Assembly: GCA_031002005.1 (NCBI GenBank)
Contig: CM061920.1
Coordinates: 114,442,095 to 114,506,094, forward strand
Length of the DNA: 64,000 nt
Source: Vandiemenella viatica
Lineage: Eukaryota > Arthropoda > Insecta > Orthoptera > Morabidae
Direction: 5' to 3'
Shown here: positions 1 through 9,971 of the stretch, piece by piece
How the letters are laid out: every line of letters begins with the position of its first letter
How positions within the stretch are numbered: the first letter of the stretch is position 1
The notes under the pieces: model-generated
What the model was told of the DNA's origin: nothing
Database searches by the model: none
The model's input: only the letters and a program-made list of their open reading frames with translations
Program-made: the position numbers and the translations under genes

Positions 1-504
1 CAAATATTTTTCAGTGAAATGTCGCCAAAGAATCTAACCTCGACAATGCGTGTAGCAGAGAGGCAAGACGCACGACGAGAGAGCTCATCAATCAGCAACA
101 CAAATCGCGGCAAGTAAGGAAGTTCAAAGAATCAGGACAGCTGAGCGTTGTATGCAAGAATCTCAAGAACAGCGTGATGAACGTCTGTGATAGAATATAT
201 CGAGAACAAGAGCGGCACGAGAACAGCCACATAGCTACATTTAGAGAAAGAGAACGAGAGAGACAGTAAATCAGCCGTGCTTTAACACGTGTATCATTTG
301 TTCGTCTTGCGTTCCAATATGCACCAGCCATGATTATTCTGAACATTCTAAAACTGCAATCGGTGCAATGAGCAAAATATGCCAGTATTATCAGGCGTTG
401 AAATTCCGCAATGAAGCAGCCGGCATGTGTTGTGCATCAGGAAAAGATGTATTATTACAACTACCCAATCCGCCAGAACATTTACAGTCCTTCTTGCTGG
501 CGAA

Positions 505-760
505 TCAAACAATTAAATTTTTTTTTTAATTGCTTTACGTCTCTCAACAGTGAGGTCTTTAGAGACGGGAAATGATGGGGGGCAAGGAATGGGAAGGAAT
601 TCGGCCATGGCCTTTTGAAGGAAGCATCCCGGCATTTGCCTGGAGTGATTTGGGAAACCATGGAAAACCCAAATCTTGATGCCCGGACGGGGATTCGAAC
701 CACCGTCCTACCGAATGCGAGGCGAGAACGCTAACCGTTACACCGCCACGCTCGGTGATT
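505..760 (-). mobile_element. tRNA-derived SINE inserted in the Helitron
   Basis: On the minus strand a tRNA-like head starts near 760. It has a B-box-like GGTTCGAATCCCC (about 690-702) and an A-box-like region near 740. A body follows containing GGTTTTCCATGGTTTCCC and AAAGGCCATGGCC. The 3' end runs into an A-rich tail, seen as a T-run on the plus strand near 518-528. The SINE interrupts the Helitron Rep frame. Imperfectly matching flanks (GAATCAAACAATT and GATTCGAAATTGTT) may be a decayed target-site duplication. Related copies lie at 5708-5935 and 60696-60945. Confidence 0.8.
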
Positions 761-1411
761 CGAAATTGTTTCTGTGCAAGACACGCAAATTCAATTCTTG
801 CTTCCAGATGACGTCTTTTGGGGCAGCAAAAATTTGCGATCTTACATCTGATGGACGTCATTTTGAAACTAAATTCGAAATACAAGTCCAGGTGTACCAT
901 AAGATTGGGTCGTTGATACCGATACCAAACGATGACCCGAAGTTTCTCCAAATCTATTGGAAATTGTGAGGAACGCTTGAAAACTAGGTGCCAGTATAAT
1001 TTCATCGAACAATCAGAAGAGAGAGCAATTGTGGTATTGTTGGAAAATTGTTTGGAAAATAATAATGAACTTATTCAATTGTGTCACCACAATTAAAAAA
1101 TGACAACTATCAAATTGTCATCAAAGCTGATAAATTACCATCAGGAGAACAGGCTGGCACATTCAATGCGCCAACCGCAGATGAAGTTGCAGTTTTTATG
1201 GTTGGTGACTCAGTTGACTGAAGTCACACGTCAAGATGCAGGAATACATCCTCTTACGAGATACTGTTATCGGCAATATTTATGAAAATTTAAACGACAA
1301 TGATATCGGTAATGCATTTATTTTACCTTCAAGCTATATCGGCAGTTTCCGGAACATGCAGGAATATATATACAAGATGCGATGACTTACGTACGTCATT
1401 ATCGTCGTCCA

Positions 1412-1696
1412 CAGGGGCTCAAGCCCGCCCCTCCCCCCCAAACGTATCTAGGTCCACCCCTGACATTGTAGTTTTGAGACCTTTTTTTCTTTTTTTAGCT
1501 CTACAGATTTGAGGCCCGAGGAGGCTCTAAATACTACCTTTATCCCGCCTCAAGCCCCCCCCCCCCAAAACCAACATCCACTGAACACAAGCACTCTGAA
1601 CCAAAATTCACTCAAGCCAAGCCCCACCCCCCCAAATCAAAGTCCGCTCAAGCCAACCCCCCCCCCCCCCAAAACAAAATCCTGGATCCACCCCTG
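1412..1696. mobile_element. Non-autonomous hAT-like MITE in the Helitron
   Basis: The 285-bp insert begins CAGGGG and ends CCCCTG, short inverted termini typical of the hAT superfamily. It is flanked by an 8-bp duplication with one mismatch: GTCGTCCA at 1404-1411 and GTCGTACA at 1697-1704. Removing it rejoins the Helitron frame (HYRRP then DLFITFTCNP). The interior consists of repeated CTCAAGCC units followed by long C runs (about 1421-1440, 1555-1567, 1626-1639, 1658-1671). It has no coding capacity. Confidence 0.8.
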
Positions 1697-3401
1697 GTCG
1701 TACAGATTTGTTTATTACATTTACATGTAATCCGAATTGTGAGGAAATACAAACTTTGCTATTACCAGGCCATCAATCAATGCATCGTTATGATGTCACG
1801 GCACGTGTGTTCAAACAAAAATTAAAATCATTGATTGATTTAATCGTAAAACATTCAGTTTTCAGTAACACACGTTGCTATCTGTATTTGATTGAGTGGC
1901 AAAAGCGAGGTTTGTCTCATTCTCACATTTTGATTTGGCTTGAAGTTAAAATCCGTCCAGAAGAAATTGATCAAATAATGTCAGCCGAAATTCCGGACCC
2001 ATTAATTGATCAAGAATTGTTTGATATTGTTACCAGTCATTCGATCCACGGACCGTGCGGTGCTTTTAACATGACATTGCCATGCATGGAAGGTGGAAAA
2101 TGTAAGAAGCATTTTCCAAAGGAATATACGAATGATACTATTACGGATATCGATGGTTATCCGTTGTATCGCCTCAGAAACGCTGAGAATGGTGGCCAAA
2201 CATTTACAATGCGAATGTCAAATTCTAGAAACCAAGTTGAAATTGACAATAAGTTGGTGGTACCATACTCACCATTGCTCTCAAAAACGTATAAGGCTCA
2301 TATTAATGTCGAGTTTTGCAGTTCTGTAAAATCTATTAAGTACGTTTGCAAATATGTTAATAAAGGCAGTGATTTGGCCATATTTGAAGTTCAAAATGTA
2401 AATAAAAATGACGAAATAACACGATACCAAATAGGTAGATACATCAGGAGCAACGAAGCTATCTGGCATATTTTTAGTTTTCGCATCCATGAAAGAGACC
2501 CTTCCATCCAGCATCTTGCAATACATCTTGAAAACGGTCATCGTGTATATTTCACGGAAGAAAATATTTTTCAAAGAATACTTGAGCCACCAAAAACGAC
2601 AAACCACAAACTGAATTTTTCACATTGTGTCAAAAATCGGATGTGCTCCGCCAATTCGCAAAAACATTATTATATACCTATGTTCCAAGCTATTTTTCAT
2701 GGAACAAATTAGGTAAAAAAATGGTAGCCACATAAACAAGGAGAACCACATCCTTCGATCGCAGGCATATTCAAAGCAAAAACTTTACACAGTGCATCCA
2801 AAATAACGTGAATGTTTCATTCAGAATTTGTTATTGGTGAATGTTCCTGGACCAGCTTCTTTCGAATGTTTACGAACAGTTAATGGTCGAGTGTTCAATA
2901 CATGCCAAGATGCATGTCGCGAGTTGCAGCTGCTGGTAGACGACAATTATTGGGACCTGACACTTGCTGATGCAGCATTGACAGCCACGCCGAATAGTAT
3001 TCGTCAAACTGTTTGCAGTTATTTTGACAACATGTTATCCAACACAATCTTCGAGTTTGTGGGAAAAATATAAAAACAGTATGACTAAAGATATAACTGA
3101 AATTTCAGTTTATATAAATAAATAAAAAATAATTTATTTATTTATTTTATAAATATCAATTTTTATATAATTTAAATTAAGTAATTTGTAATGAAATGTA
3201 AATTAATTTTTTTTATGATCGTTGTCATTAATTTCAACTCTCTGTAACTCTTTAGCAATTACATTTCAATTTCCAAATCGACTACAATGTTTTTGTCTTT
3301 ATTAGTGAATATTAATTTGACTACTTGAGGAAGTTTAGAATAACATTAATCCAACGTACTATAATTAGTAAGTCACAGCAATGCGTGACCGGGTCAGCTA
3401 G

Positions 3402-3555
3402 TAATCTATAAAAAAAGATACAGATGCACCTCCCTTAAAGTAATTCTGCCAATGCTCTAAGAGTAGGTCTTAGATTTACGTGTGTATCTGTGCTTAGATA
3501 TAAGGTTTTATCTTGTAGGCATGCACTTTAACCCTCTTGTATTGTCCCATCTGAA
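3402..3555. other. Unassigned spacer
   Basis: AT-rich sequence between the Helitron 3' end and the gypsy remnant. I see no coding or structural signal. It may include the degraded 3' part of the gypsy element, but no LTR is recognisable. Confidence 0.4.
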
Positions 3556-3559
3556 TTGT

Positions 3560-5270
3560 AACATTGGGTAATTGTAATTCTATAATTTTGTATGGGCCTT
3601 ATTTGGCGTCCAGTTTCAAGCTTCGCCCATGTTTCCCACTCTCGTTCCTAAGCAATACCATGTATCCTATCTTAAGATTCCTTCAGATTTTAATCCTTGT
3701 CGTAATACTCTTTTTTTTTTTTAAGTTTAGTCAGTTTTTTTTATCTCCATAGCTCTTTGATGTTAACTTTGCAATATGACTTTTAATTCGTCTGTATAGA
3801 CACTGTAGGAATAGATGCTTTCTGTGGGATCCTTTTGCAAGATACCTAGTATATTTGGTACACGAAAATAGAGAAGTTCGAATGGTGAGTAGCCACTAGT
3901 GGTATGGATAGTCATACTATATAGGAAGGTTGCAAACGGAACCTATTCACTCAAGCTAGACTGATCCTTAACTATATAGTGTCTAAGGTACTCCATAAGG
4001 TTTCTCTCCAAAGACCCATTTCTCATTGGTTGCCAAACTCCCTATACAGTGTCACAAAGGAAGTTGCTCCGCAGTCACTAAGGATATGCAATGAGAACCA
4101 TATTTAAGGATGATTTCCTGCACTAACAATATTGATATAGTGTCTTAATCTTGTCTTGGTATTGGTGTAGCCACCAAAAATTTCGATTGGTCGTCTTGGA
4201 AAATCAAAATGTATTTGTTGCCATGAATAGTCAAAGGTCACTTTGTCTACAACGCATTTTTCGAAGATATGTTCTGGTGATTTCTAAAACCATTTTATGT
4301 GAGGTTGGGTTATTTTGTTTTGCTGGCAGCTGTGACATTGTCTGATATAGTTCCTCACATCTTGGTCCATTCCTGGCCATTGTAAGTACCGTTTAATTCT
4401 CTCTAACGTATGATTGATACCCACATGGCCGCTTAAAGGTAAACTGATGTAAAATGGCCCGTTTTTATCTTTGTCAAGTATAGGAAACTATTCAGCTATT
4501 GTTCGTGTTTGTGCCTCTATTGTTTGTGTTGCTTCTATGGCAGTAACCAAGTTTTCTGAAGTGTCATTGCGTTGTTCTGCTCTATCTCCTCAGTGGATGA
4601 TTCAGGGTTTGCTTGTATTTCATGGATTCTACTGACAGTGTCTGCATTTAAATTGGGCTCTCCTTTTTCTAAACTATTTGGTATTGATAACCTTCGAATT
4701 TGAATTTAAAATTAATTAACCTGGGGGATGGCTCCTTCACACTAAAATGTCAGAATAGAGATTTGTGGTCAGTTACAAGTTTGAAATGTCTTCCGAACAC
4801 ATAAGGTTGAAATGTTTTCGCTGCCCATATGCAGAACAAAAGATCTTTTTCGCTGATGCTGTAGTTTTCTTCAGACTTATTCAAAGTTCGCGATACATAT
4901 GCTATAAGCTTGTCTTTACCAATTGTGCACAGTGATAAAACTGCACCAATCAATTGACCATTTTCACGGTCGTAATTACAAATTCTTCTTTAAAATTTGG
5001 ATAATGTAGCTGTGGAGGAAACCTTAGCATCTCCTTAAGGGTTTCAAATGTTTGTTTGGTTCTTGGATTCCATTAAAATGCAACATCCTTCTTTAATAGC
5101 ACCTATATGGGCTGCACAATCTTACTGTAGTTCTCAATAAACTAATGATAACATACTGTGAAACCTAAGAAGTTTTCAAGCTGCTTAGTAGATTCTGGGC
5201 TTGGGTAGTTTTACACCTTCTCTGTTTTTGTGGGATCTGCTGTTTACACCCTCAGAAAATTGTTTGGTCA
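3560..5270 (-). pseudogene. Ty3/gypsy retrotransposon pol remnant (RT, RNase H, integrase)
   Basis: Read on the minus strand from high to low coordinates, the domains follow Ty3/gypsy order. The end of the reverse transcriptase lies at about 5250-5000 (DPTKTEKV, then FLGFTVCYHQFIENYSKI). RNase H is at 4953-4750 (GAVLSL, IAYVSRTLNKSEENYS, LVTDHKSLF), followed by LNADTVSRI near 4630. The integrase HHCC zinc-binding region is at about 4440-4290 (SGHMGINHTLERI, then CHSCQQNK). Integrase core traces (HYIVKDQSS) run down to about 3560. Many stops and frameshifts interrupt it; the longest open piece is 67 codons. No gag, protease or LTR was found, so it is an old truncated fragment. Confidence 0.85.
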
Positions 5271-5707
5271 GTCAAAGAAGTCAGCAGAGATTGGCAGAGT
5301 TCGGCCGAATAGGTCAGTCACAGTATAACTGGAATCCATATTGTTGCGTACTTGTGTTTGTTTGGTCAACATCAGCCTTATTCGGCAGAGTGAACTATCG
5401 GCCGAAGTCTGTTGCAGTGTAGCCATACCCTTAAGCAATGAACACAGAAGGATCCCAGTAAGAAAATATTAAACAGAGACTTTATAAAGCGGATAAATTA
5501 AACATTTGGATAGGCTGTTGCGGTGTAGAGAAATGGATAAACATGTACACTGTGAGCTATCAAAGCAAGTTTGCCCAAATGTTAACCATCATGGCACTGG
5601 TGGATTACAGTGTGTTATTGTATTGTATTTAGATGGGAATGATCCAAATTCTCTTAAACACATGCACACTGTTAGCTCGAATAAACAAACTGAGAGGTAT
5701 TTGACAT
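5271..5707. other. Unassigned spacer
   Basis: No recognisable gene. At 5293-5400 a motif close to GGCAGAGT and TCGGCCGAA occurs twice, the second time with extra bases between the two halves. The short open frames here show no family features. Confidence 0.4.
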
Positions 5708-5935
5708 AGTCTAGACCGAGCGGGGTGGGTGATCGGTTAACATTCTGGCCACGTATACGGAAGGACGCGGGATTGATTCTGTCCACCCATCCAGATTTGT
5801 GTTTTCCATGGTTTCCCCAAATCACTCCAGGTGAATTCCAGGGTTCTTCCTTCAAAAGGCCATGGCTGAATTCCTTCCCATTCCTTATCCCTAACCCATC
5901 TGCCTACAGTGACCTCAACATCAACGAGGCATAAA
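5708..5935 (+). mobile_element. tRNA-derived SINE
   Basis: Same family as the SINE at 505-760, in plus orientation. The head begins ACCGAGCGGGGTGGGTGATC, with a decayed B-box (GGATTGATTCTG near 5768). The diagnostic body follows: GTTTTCCATGGTTTCCCC, AAATCACTCCAGGTG and AAAGGCCATGGCTGAATTCC. The tail is A-rich near 5930-5960. The B-box mutations suggest an older copy that can no longer be transcribed by RNA polymerase III. Confidence 0.8.
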
Positions 5936-6477
5936 GGAATAAGTAAAATATAAACACATTGTCTGGAAATAAAAAACTCAATGTTCTTGTAGAGGATTCA
6001 GTGAATTTTACTATTGATGTTAATTGAGAAAACTTCCAAGACACTTGCGTTATACTGACACAAGTTTCCCATATATCACAAGCTATTTTAGCTTGTGTAC
6101 ACAGTCCAATAACTAGATACATATAACTAATTTTTTTTACCGCCTACAGATCTACTTAATTTCTTTCAGGCAAAAGTAAAAACCATCTTCTTATTCTTTA
6201 CTTCCATTACTCATTATTTTCTTATTTTAAACTACATAGGATAGTGACCCAGATTGTATGTACATTACATCTAATTGTATTTCATTTTGTTAGTATTGCT
6301 GTGCCCACATGACTTCAAACTATCTTCTTTCATTGCTTATCTCAATATTTTTCTTTCAGCCAATTTATGTATTATCCTTTATATTTCCCATTGCTTAATT
6401 TCGCTGCTTATTCCAGCTTCATTTCTCAATATTTCTTGTCTCCATTATTCTCAAAAAATTATCTTCTTTTCCATATA
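5936..6477. other. Unassigned AT-rich spacer
   Basis: Nothing recognisable. The open frames are short and rich in hydrophobic, low-complexity translation typical of AT-rich non-coding DNA. Confidence 0.4.
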
Positions 6478-7235
6478 CAAGGGTTGTATGTAAAATAAGG
6501 TTCCCAAGATGCTGCAATCGCAATCCGACAACACTGGCGGGATCCGGCAACACAGGCATGTAGTTTGGTTCCCCTCTTCCAATCTCCAACCCGGTGAACT
6601 GATGGCTACACCTAGTCTAGGCTGAGCAGCAGTTAAGAGTTGGTGCTCCCACTTGCTTCGCCCTGCCAGGTGTGAATTACACTAGGTAATTTTTTTTTTT
6701 GGTGTGTGTGCAAAAAACACTGTACAGGGTGAGATTCATTCCCAACTGTGTGTAGTCAACAGAGAAAAGTGTATGAGCCTACAACATGAGCACAAATGGT
6801 GCATAGAATTCAAGGACGGGTGTAAAGATGTTCATGACGACCAGCGTTCGGGATGGTTATCAGTTTCGGATGAAACAATTACAAAAGTGGAAGAAAAATG
6901 CTAAAAGATCGAAGGGTGAAGGTTTGGGAGCTCTGTGAGTTGGCCCTGATGTAAGCAAGGCTACCAATGACAAAATTTTGACAGACCAATTAGGGTATGC
7001 CAAGGTTTGTGCAAAATGGGTCCCTAGAATGCTTATGGAAGGCCATAAATAGCAACGGGTTGAAGTGGCCTGCGAAGTTCTTCAAGCCTATGAAACCGAT
7101 GGGGAGAAGTTCTTGGATTCAATTGTTACTGGGGATGAGGCCTGGGTCCACTACACGATGCTGGAAATGAAGGAACAATCCCGTTAGTGTAAACAAACAG
7201 AATCATTGAAGCCGTAGAAGTTCAAGCAAACACTT

Positions 7236-7895
7236 ATGGTATAACAGTCTGCCTAAAGAAAAGAGTAACAATAATAATTACTCTGTGAAAGGAAATTGAT
7301 AGCTAGGGTAATGTTTATAAAAAAGGAGAGGATAGATATCAGATCGGACAAGCTTGATGAAAATCATTGGTGTGTTCGCTTTGAGCTTTAAAAGTTGCAG
7401 CTAACAAAGAACTTATAAATATTCGTATATTTAAGGATTTTATAACATGTTAATAAAAGGGAATGAAGTCATATAAGTTTACTATTTATTTGAAGTATGA
7501 AAGAACAATCTAATAAGCAGTAATCTGACTAGCAATGACACCAGGGCCGGCATAAGAGAGGGGTAAGCGGGGCAAAAGTACCCGAGCCCCCAAAGCTAGA
7601 CAGAAATAAAACAAAACAAAAAAACTTTATAAAAAAAAGGTGTTTTTTTGAAGTTTTGGATTAAAATTTTCTGACTTTATCCAAAAAATCAAAGTGTGGA
7701 GTACAAAAAATAAAAATCGAGGTGGGGGGGGGGACGATAACACTTACCTGGGGCCCGAGAATCCTAGCGCCGGCCCTGAATGACACAAAAGAAAGAATAT
7801 AAAAATAAAGTATTAAAAAGGAGTACAATCATAGACAATACGATATATGTATCGTATATAAAAGACGACAGGTATTAAATAAAATACGATACACT
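7236..7895. mobile_element. Unknown insertion inside the mariner transposase
   Basis: The transposase frame stops making sense after KFKQTL (about 7235) and resumes at SKVMASVFW (about 7897). The intervening DNA is not mariner. It contains the hAT MITE at 7542-7778 and a near-palindrome ATACGATATATGTATCGTAT at 7838-7857. The edges ACACTTATG and ACACTGTATG may be an imperfect target duplication. I cannot assign a family. The boundaries are good to about 10 bp. Confidence 0.5.
7542..7778. mobile_element. hAT-type MITE with perfect 8-bp target duplication
   Basis: The 237-bp element starts CAGGGCCGGC and ends GCCGGCCCTG, a perfect 10-bp inverted repeat of hAT type. It is flanked by identical 8-bp copies of AATGACAC (7534-7541 and 7779-7786). 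The interior is A/T-rich with a G-run near 7723-7733 and has no coding potential. The perfect flanks suggest it is younger than the sequence it sits in. Confidence 0.9.
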
Positions 7896-8427
7896 GTATG
7901 CCAGTAAAGTGATGGCGAGTGTTTTTTGGGACAAGAAGGTGTGAATTCATGCCTCCTGGTATAAAAATCAATGCTGACTGCTAGTGTGCGATGTTGAAGA
8001 ATCTGAGCAGCAAAATTCAGAACAAGAAGAGAGGCATGCTCACAAGGGTAGTGCGTTTCCATCACAATACCGCCCATGTAACCAATTTGGATGGGATATT
8101 GGCACACACCTGCCCTACGGTCTGGACATAGCCCCATTTGATTACCATCTCTTCCCTGAATTGAAGGAACACCTGTGTGGGACTCAGTTCAGAACGGGAG
8201 AGGAGCTGAAAGAAGAGGTGTTAAGCTACTTTCGCGGCACAGCAGGAGAGTTCTATGAATCGAGTACAAAGAAGTTGGACACCGCATGTAAAAATGCATT
8301 GACACAAAGGCAATTATGTCAAAAAATATGGAAAAGACTAAAGTTTCCAAGATGTATAATTGAAAACAAATAAACATATTTTCATTGTGAAAAATCATTG
8401 GGAACCTAATTTTACAGATAACCCTCA

Positions 8428-8755
8428 TAGCTTATTAATTATTCTGTGCCAATACTTTTTGGTGTCAGTTTAATTTATTCACAATATTCTTATGTCAACC
8501 TATCTTTCATTTTCACACATTAACATCTTTGAAACAGTCTTTTGCAAGCACATTTCCTACATCACCTTCTCCACTTAATTTTTGGAAAAAACTTCTACTT
8601 CTTAATGTTTCATTTTCATTTGTTTCTTTCTATCTTAGCCAAGTCAAAAAACCAGTCAGTATTTTCAAAAACCTTATGTTGCATCGTTTATATGCATTCT
8701 AGATTGTCTCGTCCTTCACAGTCAGCCAAAACTTATTGTCAAAATTGATTAGTTA
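8428..8755. other. Unassigned spacer
   Basis: AT-rich DNA between the mariner right end and the satellite-bearing element. No feature recognised. Confidence 0.4.
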
Positions 8756-9790
8756 CTAGACGACCTATGCAAAAATTTCACAAATAAAATACAATGAATA
8801 GTGAGGTTGAATGCTTGTAATATAATGAAAAGTAGAAAGAATCTTTTGTAGCAAATATTATTTTTTCTTTAGTATGCATCAAAATACTAACAACATATTT
8901 GAAACAGTTAGTAAAATTTAAAACACACTGTATGTATGATAAACTGTCACTGACCTCAATAGAATATAACCAAGCTGAACAAAATCTCAGTGATATATGT
9001 AGCTGTGTCACTAAAATGTTTAATTTGGAATTGTATAGCACAACAAAAATGTTTCCTTAACAGAAAAGCTGCTTATTGTATAAAAAACAGTTTATTGACA
9101 TCTCTGTGATATCCGCTACTGCAATCTAGGGACTAGACTCTGAACCGCTCATACAGATGACCTATTTAGACATCAGATTCCGAAAAGTTCTTTGTTAATT
9201 TATGATTTTACCTAATTGGGACCTTAATCTTTAAAATGATATGTCATTTATCAATTTTGGTAAGGGATCGAAGAAGATAAATTGCTCATAATAAAATAAA
9301 TATAAAAAAGTTGTAGAAATAATATTGATACTTTTGACCATTAAGTGTTGAATTCCAAAAAATTCCTTTTATAATATATGGTGTGACCAAAGTGGAGACT
9401 TTTTTCTTTAAAATGGCACCTCATTTATTGACTTTGGTTAGGCATCAAGAGAGGAAAAAAAAAAAAAGTTTTAGAAATGATAATATTTTTGCCCATTAAG
9501 GGATGAATTTGGAGACTTTCTTAAAATATGAGTGACAAAAGCGGATACTTTAATCTTTAAAACGATACCTCATTCATCAATTTTGGTTAGGTATCATGGA
9601 AGGTAAATGGTTCGTGACAGAAAAATGCGTTCTAAAATTTGAATTCTTGTGTCCTTTAAGGGTCGAATTTTAAAAAATTCCTTTCTTAAAATATGGTGTA
9701 ACAAACCGATGACCTTATGATGACCTCACTCTTTGAAACAATACCTTGTTTATCAAATTTGTTTAGTTATCAAAGAAAAGGTTAGGTAGA
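8756..9790 (-). mobile_element. Truncated copy of the satellite-bearing element (minus orientation)
   Basis: In reverse complement this ends GGTCGTCTAG followed by T (CTAG at 8756-8759), a Helitron-like 3' end. It shares the tail sequence of the element at 16213-21083 (CACTATTCAT, CAGTGACAGTTT, AACTGTTTCA and others). From about 9200 to 9790 it holds diverged monomers of the same 167-bp satellite (recurring TATCAATTTTGGTTAG-type and CCTTTAAGGGTCGAATT-type blocks). The expected 5' end (TCAT...TATTATTTCTATAAG) is missing, so the copy is cut off near 9790. Confidence 0.7.
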
Positions 9791-9971
9791 AGTCATGAAT
9801 GAAAACCACTACTATAGTTTCCAAGATAAAACACACTATATTTTTTAAATAGTTTTTCCACTTATTACAGTTGATGGCAATCGGACATTTCTTTACCAAA
9901 AATGATTGCAGATTATGAAGTGAGACATACGAACCGAAACCCCTTGTCAAAATTTAAAATCCACATCTTAA

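Larger units (their letters stand above)
1..3110 (+). pseudogene. Helitron Rep protein, broken, helicase domain missing
   Basis: Reading the plus strand in pieces gives successive Helitron_like_N segments. About 280-480 ends with the typical GMCCASGKDV stretch; 790-970 holds MTSFGAAKI and YHKIGSLIP; 1090-1410 holds ADKLPSGEQAGTFNAP and ILPSSYIGS. An open frame at 1708-2712 (334 codons) begins at DLFITFTCNP. In that frame the HUH metal-binding motif is H71-S-H73 in GLSHSHILIW, and the paired tyrosines are Y212 and Y216 in YVCKYVNKG. These residues normally nick and join DNA during rolling-circle transposition. After 2712 the frame shifts; 2828-3073 still encodes LLVNVPGPASFECLRTV. Stops, frameshifts and two inserted elements make it non-functional. 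No Walker A helicase motif follows. Confidence 0.85.
1..3401 (+). mobile_element. Helitron (rolling-circle transposon), 5' end outside window, internally deleted
   Basis: The element is recognised from its Rep protein (separate entry) and its 3' terminus. That end reads GCGTGACCGGGTCAGCTAG (3383-3401) and is followed by T, the CTAG|T ending expected of Helitrons, which insert between A and T. The left end lies beyond the window. Two later insertions interrupt it: a SINE at 505-760 and a hAT-type MITE at 1412-1696. The helicase half of the usual Rep-Hel protein is absent. The coding homology stops near 3110 and only about 290 bp of AT-rich, non-coding sequence (3110-3380) separates it from the terminus, so this is a defective copy. 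Confidence 0.85.
6704..8373 (+). pseudogene. mariner transposase, broken
   Basis: The N-terminal part (about 6704-7235) contains the helix-turn-helix region WCIEFKDG and DDQRSGW, then AKVCAKWVPRML and the first catalytic motif DSIVTGDEAWVHY near 7118-7155. After the insertion, about 7895-8370 gives SKVMASVFWDK, then a decayed version of the usual HQDNAP (VRFHHNTAHVT), then DIAPFDYHLFPELKEHL, which carries the third catalytic aspartate region. Several stops and frameshifts are present, and the second catalytic aspartate appears lost (HHNTA). It is therefore inactive. The intact family protein is about 345 residues, and the remaining pieces cover most of that. Confidence 0.85.
6478..8427 (+). 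mobile_element. mariner-family DNA transposon with nested insertions
   Basis: Terminal inverted repeats of about 30 bp mark both ends. The left starts CAAGGGTTGTATG and includes TAAAATAAGGTTCCCAA (6491-6507). The right, read in reverse complement, starts TGAGGGTTATCTG and includes TAAAATTAGGTTCCCAA. Both sides are flanked by TA (6476-6477 and 8428-8429), the duplication mariners make. Inside is a broken transposase. An insert of about 0.65 kb (roughly 7236-7895) splits it, and that insert contains a hAT MITE (7542-7778). Confidence 0.85.

Noticed and set aside
680..760. Possible tRNA gene on the minus strand
   Set aside because: The A- and B-box-like sequences belong to a SINE head. The body and A-rich tail follow, and no full cloverleaf is evident.
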